Origin: JAADEM01 sp965371855
GTDB lineage: Bacteria; Bacteroidota; Bacteroidia; Bacteroidales; Marinilabiliaceae
DNA: 9,164 nt
Direction of reading: 5' to 3'
Assembly: GCA_965371855.1 (NCBI GenBank)
Contig: CBDUZZ010000108.1
Location: 1 to 9,164 of the forward strand
Of the stretch, positions 1 to 6,971 are shown in pieces; the stretch's first letter is position 1; the number at the start of each line of letters is the position of its first letter. The translations under genes and the position numbers were made by a program. The notes under the pieces are model-generated. The model ran no database searches. It was not told where the DNA came from and was given only the letters and a program-made list of their open reading frames with translations.

Positions 1-552
1 AAATACAAGTTTGTCACTAGGTTCAATCTTGGAAATTTCGAATTTCCCATCAATGCCGGTTATAACACCCCGTGTTGAACCTAAAACTGTAATCGTTACT
101 CCTGGTATTGATGCCCCATCTTTGTCAGTTACTTTTCCTGTTACTTTACTGTCTTGTTCTGCATCTTTCACGATTTCGGAAGGCTTAACCATTTCTGCCT
201 TTTTAATTACAACAGCTTGGTTAATCACTTCATATTCATAACCAATCGGAATAATGTAATCTTCCAAAAACTCCTCGATTCTAATCTTTTTTACATTTAC
301 ATTAATCTTTTCTTCATCTTGAAACAGATCAGAACGATAAATAAATGAGAAATCACTTTGCTGTTCAAAAAGCGTTATTACTTCCTCAATTTTTGCATTC
401 TTTACTTTTAACGAAAGTTTTGTGCTTTGGGAATACACACTTGCATTTGTTTGAATTACAAATAAAAACAAAAATAAACTGAGTAATTTCATACGCAATA
501 ATAATAATCCATAGTCTTGCAAAAAAGGCAAAACATTACATTTTTTTTTCAT
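1..552 (-). CDS. SusC/RagA-family TonB-dependent outer-membrane transporter with STN domain, 5' part only
   Basis: This is the N-terminal 184 codons of a second SusC-like transporter, open to the window edge with no stop. Outer-membrane SusC proteins import oligosaccharides using TonB energy. I chose the ATG at 550-552, which gives a 20-residue extension (MKKKCNV...) before the hydrophobic core MKLLSLFLFLF; the internal ATG at 490-492 is the alternative. The longer start matches the layout of the full SusC at 3430-6828 (MKKKHCN..., then MKLTILL at residue 21). The signal peptide runs to about residue 42 (VYSQ). An STN domain follows at about 43-118 (KIEEVITLFEQQSDFSFIY). A CarboxypepD_reg-like domain begins near 136 (VTGKVTDKDGASIPGVTITV) and runs off the edge. 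The STN domain suggests it also signals to a FecR-type anti-sigma factor. No sigma/FecR pair of its own lies directly upstream; a truncated GH2 gene ends 77 nt before the start. The family is certain, the substrate unknown. Confidence 0.92.
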   Translation of the reverse strand, partial: MKKKCNVLPFLQDYGLLLLRMKLLSLFLFLFVIQTNASVYSQSTKLSLKVKNAKIEEVITLFEQQSDFSFIYRSDLFQDEEKINVNVKKIRIEEFLEDYIIPIGYEYEVINQAVVIKKAEMVKPSEIVKDAEQDSKVTGKVTDKDGASIPGVTITVLGSTRGVITGIDGKFEISKIEPSDKLVF

Positions 553-559
553 AACTTTG
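552..559 (+). promoter_or_regulatory. possible -7 box of an antisense promoter at the susC start
   Basis: TAACTTTG reads as a match to the Bacteroidetes -7 consensus TAnnTTTG on the + strand, opposite the start codon of the partial susC gene. No clear TTTG -33 element lies 19-22 nt upstream; that stretch is a T-run. The hairpin and T-run at 595-630 lie downstream in the same orientation, so the two could bound a very short antisense RNA. An eight-base match with four fixed-rich positions can arise by chance in AT-rich DNA, so this is weak alone. Confidence 0.22.
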
Positions 560-594
560 TTTTGAGTTTTTAATCTTCAACGTTAAATACTTGT

Positions 595-630
595 AAGCGA
601 TGGATATTGGTAGTATCTGTCGCTTTTTTT
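595..630 (+). terminator. intrinsic-terminator-like hairpin on the + strand, in the leader of the partial susC
   Basis: The arms AAGCGA (595-600) and TCGCTT (620-625) are perfectly complementary. Inside them the pairing continues through 601-608 against 612-619 with a GGT loop, giving 14 pairs of which three are G-U. The stem runs straight into seven Ts (624-630). The three G-U pairs become A-C mismatches on the minus strand, and the minus-strand version is followed by ACAAG rather than a T-run. The element is therefore directional and reads as a + strand terminator. No + strand gene ends here. The T-run overlaps the stop codon of the GH2 fragment. A cis-antisense RNA for susC is the favoured reading; chance folding is possible. 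Confidence 0.5.
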
Positions 631-1372
631 AATAAATAATCACATTCCTTTCTTTTACTTTAAATTTCACTTCATTGGTATTTTCAATTATGGTTAAATT
701 GGTTATATCAACGTTCAAATTAACCCGCGCTTCTTCCTTTGTAATTTCGGGGGTGGTGAGGTAAATACCCCAATGGTTAATGTGAACAGGGTTTGTTTTT
801 ACCAACCAAACATTTCGGTAAATTCCGGCGCCGGGATACCACCTTGAATCAAAATTTTCAGTATCAAGCCTTACTGAAATTACATTCTTTTCGCCATAAT
901 TTAAATAAGGTGTCAGGTTTATCCTGAACGAGGTATATCCATACGGCCACTCTCCAATATACTGTCCGTTTAGCCATATTTTGGCATTTGCCATTGCACC
1001 ATCAAAATCGATAAAAATAAACTTCCCTTCATCCGATGCAGGTATAATAAAACTTTTCCGGTACCATCCAATCCCTTTCCATGGTAACAGCCCGGTAGAG
1101 TTATCCAAATCGTCACGAAACGGGCCTTCAATGCCCCAGTCATGTGGCAGGTTTAAACTACGCCATTTATTATCGTTAAAAGTTGTTGTTTCTAATCCTT
1201 TAGGCTCATCAATAAATACTCCAGGTTTTTCAGGATGTACCCCGAAACGTTCAAATTTCCAATTACTGTTAAAACTTTCCCTGGAGCGGGCATTTCCATT
1301 TTCTTGTGCAAAAGCAAAAACACTTTGCATAATCAATATCAGCAATACTAATTTTTTCATTTTAGTTTTCAT
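629..1372 (-). pseudogene. Truncated GH2 glycosidase (beta-galactosidase-like), N-terminal fragment
   Basis: This secreted glycoside hydrolase family 2 protein is cut to 247 residues; full family members usually exceed 600-800. The signal peptide KKLVLLILIMQSVFAFAQ probably ends at AFA-Q (residue 22/23). The GH2 sugar-binding jelly roll spans about 32-193, with hallmarks LPHDWGIEGPF, GIGWYRKSF, KIWLNGQYIGEWPYGY, RWYPGAGIYRNVWL. The immunoglobulin-like domain starts near 197 and breaks off after about VKFKVK, followed by seven unrelated residues and a stop. The TIM barrel with the catalytic acid/base and nucleophile glutamates is absent. Downstream DNA is the next susC leader, so this is not a frameshift. 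I chose ATG 1370-1372 because GGAGGA lies just upstream and the signal peptide then has a normal n-region; in-frame ATGs at 1384 and 1408 are possible. It may still be expressed as a carbohydrate-binding fragment, but hydrolysis is not expected. Confidence 0.82.
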
Positions 1373-1488
1373 TTTATCCTCCATTATTTTAGTTGGTCTT
1401 TGTTTCAATTTTCTAATCAGGTTATTTGTAACTCGGTCGTCTTAGCCTGGCATACGACTAAACTGTATATTTATAGTGACATGAAAAT

Positions 1489-1518
1489 CAAAAATATCAT
1501 CAATTTCACCAACCTAAA
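1489..1518 (-). promoter_or_regulatory. candidate promoter for the GH2 gene
   Basis: On the minus strand TATTTTTG (1489-1496) matches the Bacteroidetes -7 consensus TAnnTTTG. TTTA (1515-1518) lies 18 nt upstream, one base off the TTTG -33 element. A start site near 1482 would leave a leader of about 110 nt before the ATG at 1372. The spacing is reasonable, but the consensus is short and the region AT-rich. Confidence 0.35.
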
Positions 1519-1630
1519 TGATCTCGTATGGCAAGAGTATTTATACCAGGGACACATCAAAATGCACCATGCATTTAAAAAAATACTTTGAAATCATTTA
1601 TTTAAAACAAAAAATTTCAGGGTATCAAAG

Positions 1631-1682
1631 AAATTTATGAGAATGATTTAATGTTCGTCACAAACAACATCCTCATAAATTT
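1631..1682 (-). terminator. stem-loop after susD, likely transcript end or 3' stabiliser
   Basis: The 11-nt arms AAATTTATGAG (1631-1641) and CTCATAAATTT (1672-1682) are perfectly complementary. Read on the minus strand the stem is extended by a G-U pair and three further pairs, and a small inner hairpin (GTTTG/CGAAC) sits in the loop. It begins 15 nt after the susD stop. The following minus-strand bases (CTTTGATACCC) do not form a good U-tract, so it may terminate weakly or protect the susCD mRNA 3' end. Confidence 0.45.
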
Positions 1683-1696
1683 ATCGCATCATTTTA

Positions 1697-3400
1697 TTAA
1701 TTATAACCGGGGTTTTGATCTGCATCTGTAAGAGCTTCGTTATTATCTATCTCCTTTTGAGGAATAGGCCAAAGTCCCGGACCGGGAACACCGTAGGGAA
1801 TATCCCATTTCGCCTCGTTGCTTTCAGTCAATAAGTTGTAGTAGAAATAACGCGGAATCTCATGATTTTCACCTCTTTGCTTATAAGTCTTAAGTAATCC
1901 CCAACGAGCCATATCAAACAATCGATACCCCTCAAGAGCCAACTCAACACGACGTTCATGACGTACGATATTAACAATACTGCCATCACCTTTACGACCA
2001 TCGCCAAGCGATCTTGGTGGTAAATTCACATCACCACGAGCACGTACGATATTTACATATTTCAGAGCATTTGTCACATCATCAAGTTCGGCATAAGCTT
2101 CAGCAGCTATCAGATATACTTCAGCAAGACGCGACATGATAATATCTATTCCACTTTGATCAAAACTCAACTCGGAATTATTATCTGTTTTTCTGGTATT
2201 CATACCTGAAGGCGACCACTTATAATTATACAAAACGGTATCGCCATCGGCATAAGACTTTTGAGTATGTGTCGTATCTCCGGTGTTTTCATCAATATAC
2301 CAGTAATCAATTGGATCAGTAGTAGGTCCGTGATAAATACCATAAAAATCGCCGGGTGCATAAATTGTATAACCTCTACGAGGATCGTCAGACTCATACT
2401 CATCATACAGGTCGCGCTGTGGCAAACAATATCCCCAACCACTACCGTTAACTCCTTTAAATTCTTTGTTAATATCACGTACTGCCCTTATCCAGGGATC
2501 ACGGGTTCCGTACCCAGGTTGCCCTTCGGCAAATTCAAATGCCCAAATAATTTCCGGGTTAGGTTCATTTTTTGCTAACCAAAAATCTTCATACTTATCT
2601 CTCAGTACAATTCCTTCTGCAGCGGCCTGCGCAATTGCAGTTTCTGCAACACTGGCAGCCTTTTGGAAATATTTACTCGCATCACCGGTTCCATCGCCAT
2701 ATTTAATATAATTGGCGTAATAAATATTTGCACGAGCAAGAAAAGCATCTCCAGCTGCATTAGTAGGTGCTGAACTATAATTTGGCCATGCGTCTGGCAA
2801 ATTTGTACCAGCATATTCCAAATCTTCAATCATCTGAAGATAGATAGAATCTGCAGAGTTATTAGGCTGATAATACTCATCACGAGTTTTCAACAATTTG
2901 GTAACCAATGGAGAATTACTCCATAAAACAGCAACATTGGAGTAAGCCCATGCTCTTATAAATCGAGCAACAGCAATAGCTTTCTTTTGTTCTTCCGATC
3001 CATAATCAGGGTCTGAAGATGTGGGTATGTTCTCTATTGCGAAATTGCTACTTGCAATCACCTTGTAGTAACTTTCCCAATATTTCCGAACATTACTATT
3101 TGTAGTAGTTACATCCCAACCATACCAGTTAGCTTTGTTCGAACGAGCGTACTGATCGTCAGTCATTAAATCAAAGTTATTAATATAAGCTCCACCACGC
3201 ATTGCTACTGAAGCACTCTGGTGAAACTGAATTCTACTCATTCCTGCCAGAGCAGCTTGCATTGCGGTCTCTTCTCCATAAAAAAAGTTATTAGGACTTG
3301 GAGAGTCTTTTGGACCTCTGTCAAGAAAATCGTCAGAACAACTTTGTCCGATGAATAATACTAATAACATTAGTATAAATATTTTATGCATATTTTTCAT
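1697..3400 (-). CDS. susD: SusD/RagB-family glycan-binding outer-membrane lipoprotein
   Basis: This is the surface lipoprotein that sits as a lid on the SusC barrel and binds the glycan. The protein has 567 residues, normal for the family. The signal peptide MKNMHKIFILMLLVLFIGQSC ends at lipidated Cys21; the SDD straight after it resembles the acidic lipoprotein export signal of Bacteroidetes surface lipoproteins. The N-terminal SusD-like region covers about 22-230. The C-terminal RagB/SusD domain contains RLAEVYLIAAEAYAELDDV and, from residue 478, IVRHERRVELALEGYRLFDM followed by ARWG. The protein ends in the family signature QNPGYN. It starts 29 nt after the susC stop on the same strand, so the two are surely cotranscribed. 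Aromatic residues are plentiful, as expected for a sugar-binding face, but the ligand cannot be read from sequence alone. Use the symbol in the family sense, not as a starch-specific assignment. Confidence 0.96.
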   Translation of the reverse strand: MKNMHKIFILMLLVLFIGQSCSDDFLDRGPKDSPSPNNFFYGEETAMQAALAGMSRIQFHQSASVAMRGGAYINNFDLMTDDQYARSNKANWYGWDVTTTNSNVRKYWESYYKVIASSNFAIENIPTSSDPDYGSEEQKKAIAVARFIRAWAYSNVAVLWSNSPLVTKLLKTRDEYYQPNNSADSIYLQMIEDLEYAGTNLPDAWPNYSSAPTNAAGDAFLARANIYYANYIKYGDGTGDASKYFQKAASVAETAIAQAAAEGIVLRDKYEDFWLAKNEPNPEIIWAFEFAEGQPGYGTRDPWIRAVRDINKEFKGVNGSGWGYCLPQRDLYDEYESDDPRRGYTIYAPGDFYGIYHGPTTDPIDYWYIDENTGDTTHTQKSYADGDTVLYNYKWSPSGMNTRKTDNNSELSFDQSGIDIIMSRLAEVYLIAAEAYAELDDVTNALKYVNIVRARGDVNLPPRSLGDGRKGDGSIVNIVRHERRVELALEGYRLFDMARWGLLKTYKQRGENHEIPRYFYYNLLTESNEAKWDIPYGVPGPGLWPIPQKEIDNNEALTDADQNPGYN

Positions 3401-3429
3401 AATTATTATGTATTTAAATTTACTATTAA

Positions 3430-6400
3430 TTAGAATGAAGCTTTTAAACCAAAAACAATAGTCTTCGGTATTGGAATGCCGGTCATAGGATCTCTTCGTG
3501 TATCAACTTCTGCTAATGGAAACTTGGTGAACGTATATAAATTTTCAACACTTACATATACTCCCAACTTTTTTATAACTTCTACATTAGTTATTAATGA
3601 TTTGAAATCATAATTAAGGCTTACGTTCTGAATACGTAAATAAGAGGCATCTCTCAACCAGAAAGTGGATGTCTGATCGTTCTTTCCACTGTTCTTCTTA
3701 TCCAGTCTTGGTAAAGTAGTACCTCCTGGATTGCGGGTTGGATGATAGCGGTTCATCATATCTACCACATCATTTTTAGCCCATCCGTAAAAGTAGTTAT
3801 AGGCATGATGTGACCCACCGAATAAATATTTATCAATACCATATACACCGGAAAGCTGAAGTTGTAATGTAAACCCTTTATAGCCTATATTGCCCAGAAA
3901 TCCGTAGGTAAGTTTCGGATAACGATTGCCAATAATACCGCGATCATCAGGAGTAATTTTACCATCGGGTTCTACTACATTTCCATCTTTATCAATAGTT
4001 GGCATATCAACTAAATGGATATCACCAATATCTTTACCACTCCACTGACCCCCTTTTTGTTCATCTGTAAGAATCAATCCGTCAGAAGTATAACCGAAGA
4101 AAGATTTAACAGGATATCCTTCTACTAACCCTTGTGTTTTAAGATTCTGACCGGCAAGGTCAACAACTTCGTTCTTAACATGACTGAAGTTGGCTGAGAT
4201 GTCAAATGTCCAGTCACTAACAGTTTTTCTCCAACCAACAAGCCCTTCAACACCTGTGTTTTGTACTTCACCTGCATTAATTGTTGGTTTACCGTTAACG
4301 CTAGGGAAAGAGCCACCATAACCAGTGGTATAAGGAATTGCAAGACTGAACAACAAATCATGAGTTTTCTCTTTGTAGTATTCAAAAGAGAAATAGACAG
4401 AATTATCGAAAAGAGTTCCATCAAGACCAATATTCAATTTATCTGTAACTTCCCATTGCAGGTCAGTATTTACAGCTTTCATTAATGTATATCCGGCAAA
4501 AGGAGATTGCCCGTTAACCAATTTAACCTGGGTAAGATCGGCAATAGTTCCATAAGGACTAACGCTTAACACATTACCCAAAGAACCATAACTCGCACGT
4601 ATTTTAAGATCGTCCATCCAACTTATATCCTGCATAAAACTTTCGGAGCTAATCCTCCATGCACCCGAAATAGATGGGAATACCCCCCATTTATGACCAG
4701 AGGCCAGACGAGATGTTCCATCCCTGCGAATAGTCCCTGTCAGTAGGTACTTGCTTTTGTAACTGTAATTTAACCTACCGAAATATGAGATAAAAGACCA
4801 ATCGGTAAATCCATCATCATTAGTCTGAGTATCCGGGTTACCAGCACCAAGGTAAGGGATCTCATTATTAGGGGTACCATTTCTGCCACCATCAATAAAC
4901 TCAGAGATACTCTCTTCATTAGAGTACCCTAACATTACTTTAAAGTCGTGTACATCATTAAATGTTTTTTGATAATTCAGTAAGAGTTCTGTATTCCACC
5001 ACAAAGATTCGCTGCGCTTTTTGTATATTGAATTTATGATACTACCTTCGCAGCCCCAGGCAGGATTTATAGCTGCAATGAATTTTGATTTGTTGCCAAA
5101 TGATTTTGAAGCATTAGCTTTGGCTGTTAAATCCAAACCATCAATAACATGTGCAGTTAGATAAAGATTCCCCCTTATACTTGTACCTTTATTATAATCC
5201 GGTGAATTATTTTCAGCCATCCAAACAGGATTTGGATGCATGTGCTCCATTGTTGTATTATCAATTACACCCCAAGAACCATCTTCCTCATAAACCCGTG
5301 TAATAGGCGGTTTTGCAAGAACAAGAGAATATTGTTGGTCTAATCCTTCAACCTTGCTATTAGTAATCAATAGAGAGTTTCCAAAGTCGAACAATTTACC
5401 GATTTTATGATCTGAATTAAATGTAACATTCAGCTTATTATAGGTTGTACCTTTAACCATTCCTTCATTAGCATAATACCCGGCAGAAAAGTAATAGTTC
5501 GATCGTTCCCCACCTCCAGAGAGGGAGACATCGTGTTTTTGAACTTTTCCTGTACGAAGCATGGCTCCCATCCAATCGGAATTTACTGCATTATTTAGTG
5601 GTACATACGAATCTTTTCCTGCATCCCAACGATAACCATAATTATTTTCTATAAATCCCTCATCAGGGAATTGACTCTCAAGTAATCCTGACGTTTCGAA
5701 TGCTTCACGATAGAGGTTCATCCAATTTAAACCATCAAGCAACTCGGGTTGTAAATTACTCATTGACTGAACTCCATAATATCCATTATACGAAAGGGTT
5801 GGATTAACTCCTTTTTTACCTCGCTTTGTTTTTATAAGAATAACCCCGTTAGCAGCCCTTGCACCATAAATTGCAGCTGCAGAAGCATCTTTCAAAACAG
5901 ATACAGATTCAAAATCATTTTGATTAAGATGATCAACTCCACCCATTATAACTCCGTCAACAACGAAGATTGGCGAATTTGTCCCACGAATAGATTGTAC
6001 CCCACGTATTGTAACCCGGCTGCCTGCTCCAGGTCGCCCGGAAGTGCTAATAATAGAGAGTCCGGCAACTCGACCTTGTAAAGCTTTAAGCGCATCAGAA
6101 GAAGGCAGATTCTGAAAATCTTTAACATTTACTGTTGAAATAGCTCCCGTTAGATCGCCTCTTTTCACTGTACCATAACCGATTGCCACAACTTCTTCAA
6201 TTCCAATAACATCAGGCTGCATACTAACGTTAATTGTTGCCTGATCACCTATAGTTATTTCCTGAGAAAGCATACCAATAAAAGAAAAAACCAAAACATC
6301 ACCAGATGTAACATTTGATATTGAATAAATACCTTCTGCATCTGTAATTCCTCCTTTTGTAGTACCTTTAACAATGACTGTTACACCGGGCAATGATTCA

Positions 6401-6828
6401 ATGTTTTTATAGGTTACCTTTCCTGTTATACTTTTTTGCTGCTGAAAAAATTTCGGATTATTTGCTTCTCCCTTATATAAAGCAATTTGCCTATCATATA
6501 CTTTATATTTAATTTCTAAATCTTTAAACAGTTCGTCCAGGACATCAAATACTTTTTTGTCTTTTACATTTACTGAAACTTTCCGATTAACATTTATATT
6601 TTTATTATTATAAAAAAACCGGAATTCGCTTTGATCTTCAATTATTCTCAAAACTTCCTCAATTGTGGAATTGTTGGATACCACGTTTAACTTAGTGTTT
6701 TGTGAATAGCTTACAGAAGCAAGGCTATTTAAAACTGAAATACAAATAAGTAAAATAGTCAGTTTCATTTTTCTAATAATTTCTTGAATCAATGGACTAA
6801 AACCATGATTACAATGTTTTTTTTTCAT
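3430..6828 (-). CDS. susC: SusC/RagA-family TonB-dependent outer-membrane transporter with STN domain
   Basis: This full-length 1132-residue importer forms the SusCD complex with the gene just downstream. In order: a 20-residue N-terminal extension (MKKKHCNHGF...), a signal peptide core MKLTILLICISVLNSL ending near residue 42 (SVSYS-Q), an STN domain at about 43-120 (IEEVLRIIEDQSEFRFFYNN), a CarboxypepD_reg-like beta-sandwich at 133-205 (ITGKV, PGVTVIVKGTTKG, ISNVTSGDVLVFSFIGM), the SusC motif EEVVAIGYGTVKRGDLTGAI from 211, a TonB plug at about 226-340 (LQGRVAGLSI, VTIRG, PIFVVDGV, ASAAAIYGARAANGVILIKT), then the beta-barrel to the C-terminal phenylalanine. The STN domain is the part that in FecA-type systems contacts an anti-sigma factor; the FecR gene lies 143 nt upstream. 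The ATG at 6828 is preferred over the internal ATG at residue 21 because the second SusC in this window has the same extension. No frameshift or missing segment is apparent. The substrate is unknown. Confidence 0.97.
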   Translation of the reverse strand: MKKKHCNHGFSPLIQEIIRKMKLTILLICISVLNSLASVSYSQNTKLNVVSNNSTIEEVLRIIEDQSEFRFFYNNKNINVNRKVSVNVKDKKVFDVLDELFKDLEIKYKVYDRQIALYKGEANNPKFFQQQKSITGKVTYKNIESLPGVTVIVKGTTKGGITDAEGIYSISNVTSGDVLVFSFIGMLSQEITIGDQATINVSMQPDVIGIEEVVAIGYGTVKRGDLTGAISTVNVKDFQNLPSSDALKALQGRVAGLSIISTSGRPGAGSRVTIRGVQSIRGTNSPIFVVDGVIMGGVDHLNQNDFESVSVLKDASAAAIYGARAANGVILIKTKRGKKGVNPTLSYNGYYGVQSMSNLQPELLDGLNWMNLYREAFETSGLLESQFPDEGFIENNYGYRWDAGKDSYVPLNNAVNSDWMGAMLRTGKVQKHDVSLSGGGERSNYYFSAGYYANEGMVKGTTYNKLNVTFNSDHKIGKLFDFGNSLLITNSKVEGLDQQYSLVLAKPPITRVYEEDGSWGVIDNTTMEHMHPNPVWMAENNSPDYNKGTSIRGNLYLTAHVIDGLDLTAKANASKSFGNKSKFIAAINPAWGCEGSIINSIYKKRSESLWWNTELLLNYQKTFNDVHDFKVMLGYSNEESISEFIDGGRNGTPNNEIPYLGAGNPDTQTNDDGFTDWSFISYFGRLNYSYKSKYLLTGTIRRDGTSRLASGHKWGVFPSISGAWRISSESFMQDISWMDDLKIRASYGSLGNVLSVSPYGTIADLTQVKLVNGQSPFAGYTLMKAVNTDLQWEVTDKLNIGLDGTLFDNSVYFSFEYYKEKTHDLLFSLAIPYTTGYGGSFPSVNGKPTINAGEVQNTGVEGLVGWRKTVSDWTFDISANFSHVKNEVVDLAGQNLKTQGLVEGYPVKSFFGYTSDGLILTDEQKGGQWSGKDIGDIHLVDMPTIDKDGNVVEPDGKITPDDRGIIGNRYPKLTYGFLGNIGYKGFTLQLQLSGVYGIDKYLFGGSHHAYNYFYGWAKNDVVDMMNRYHPTRNPGGTTLPRLDKKNSGKNDQTSTFWLRDASYLRIQNVSLNYDFKSLITNVEVIKKLGVYVSVENLYTFTKFPLAEVDTRRDPMTGIPIPKTIVFGLKASF

Positions 6829-6860
6829 AACTTCACATTTTGGTTTAATTACTCACGTTA
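6829..6860 (-). promoter_or_regulatory. conserved susC leader block
   Basis: The 32 nt before the susC ATG start with TAACGT, then contain AATTAAA and CAAAA, and end AAGTT directly before ATGAAAAAAAAA. The partial susC gene has the same order at nearly the same spacing: TAACGT 33 nt before its ATG, then GATTAAA, CAAAA and AAGTT. This may be a translation or regulator-binding element. TAAC could also be part of an ECF-type -35 element, but then the transcript would start close to the ATG. The similarity is seen directly; its role is inferred. Confidence 0.35.
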
Positions 6861-6882
6861 CTTTTTAATTAAATCATTTTTT

Positions 6883-6923
6883 AGAAGAGGTAGAAACCTC
6901 ACTTTCTACCTCTTCTGTTTTTT
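6883..6923 (+). terminator. perfect 14-bp terminator-like hairpin in the susC leader, + strand
   Basis: AGAAGAGGTAGAAA (6883-6896) and TTTCTACCTCTTCT (6903-6916) are exact reverse complements around a six-base loop. On the + strand the stem is followed by G and six Ts (6918-6923), the intrinsic terminator pattern. On the minus strand it is followed by AAAAAATG, so it is not a good terminator for the sigma-fecR transcript, although the stem itself folds in either RNA. It lies between the fecR stop and the susC start. No + strand gene ends here. It could end an antisense RNA, be a leader structure of the susC mRNA, or partly block read-through from fecR. Confidence 0.6.
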
Positions 6924-6971
6924 AGGTTTTCCCCTATTTCGTATTATCCTCATAATATTAGGTTTTTTCAA

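Larger units (their letters stand above)
1373..1696. other. intergenic region between susD and the GH2 fragment
   Basis: No convincing gene lies in these 324 bases; the short + strand reading frame at 1400-1591 has no family features and runs against every neighbour. On the minus strand the region holds a stem-loop just after the susD stop (1631-1682), a candidate promoter for the GH2 gene (1489-1518), a 5-bp inverted repeat GTCGT/ACGAC (1436-1458) and a GGAGGA ribosome-binding site next to the GH2 start. The gap is far longer than the 29 nt between susC and susD, which suggests that the GH2 gene had its own transcription start. Confidence 0.6.

Noticed and set aside
629..700. Frameshift as the cause of the short GH2 protein
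   Set aside because: Downstream DNA in all frames is the leader and start of the next susC, with no GH2 continuation; the gene is deleted, not shifted.
981..1445. 154-codon open frame on the + strand
   Set aside because: It lies antisense to the GH2 fragment, whose minus-strand protein has clear family motifs; the + strand product has none.
1436..1458. GTCGT/ACGAC inverted repeat as a regulator operator
   Set aside because: The arms are only five bases and the 13-nt centre is not symmetric overall; no regulator for it is encoded here.
2200..2829. Several short open frames on both strands inside susD
   Set aside because: They are shadows of the SusD coding sequence in other frames, without recognisable domains.
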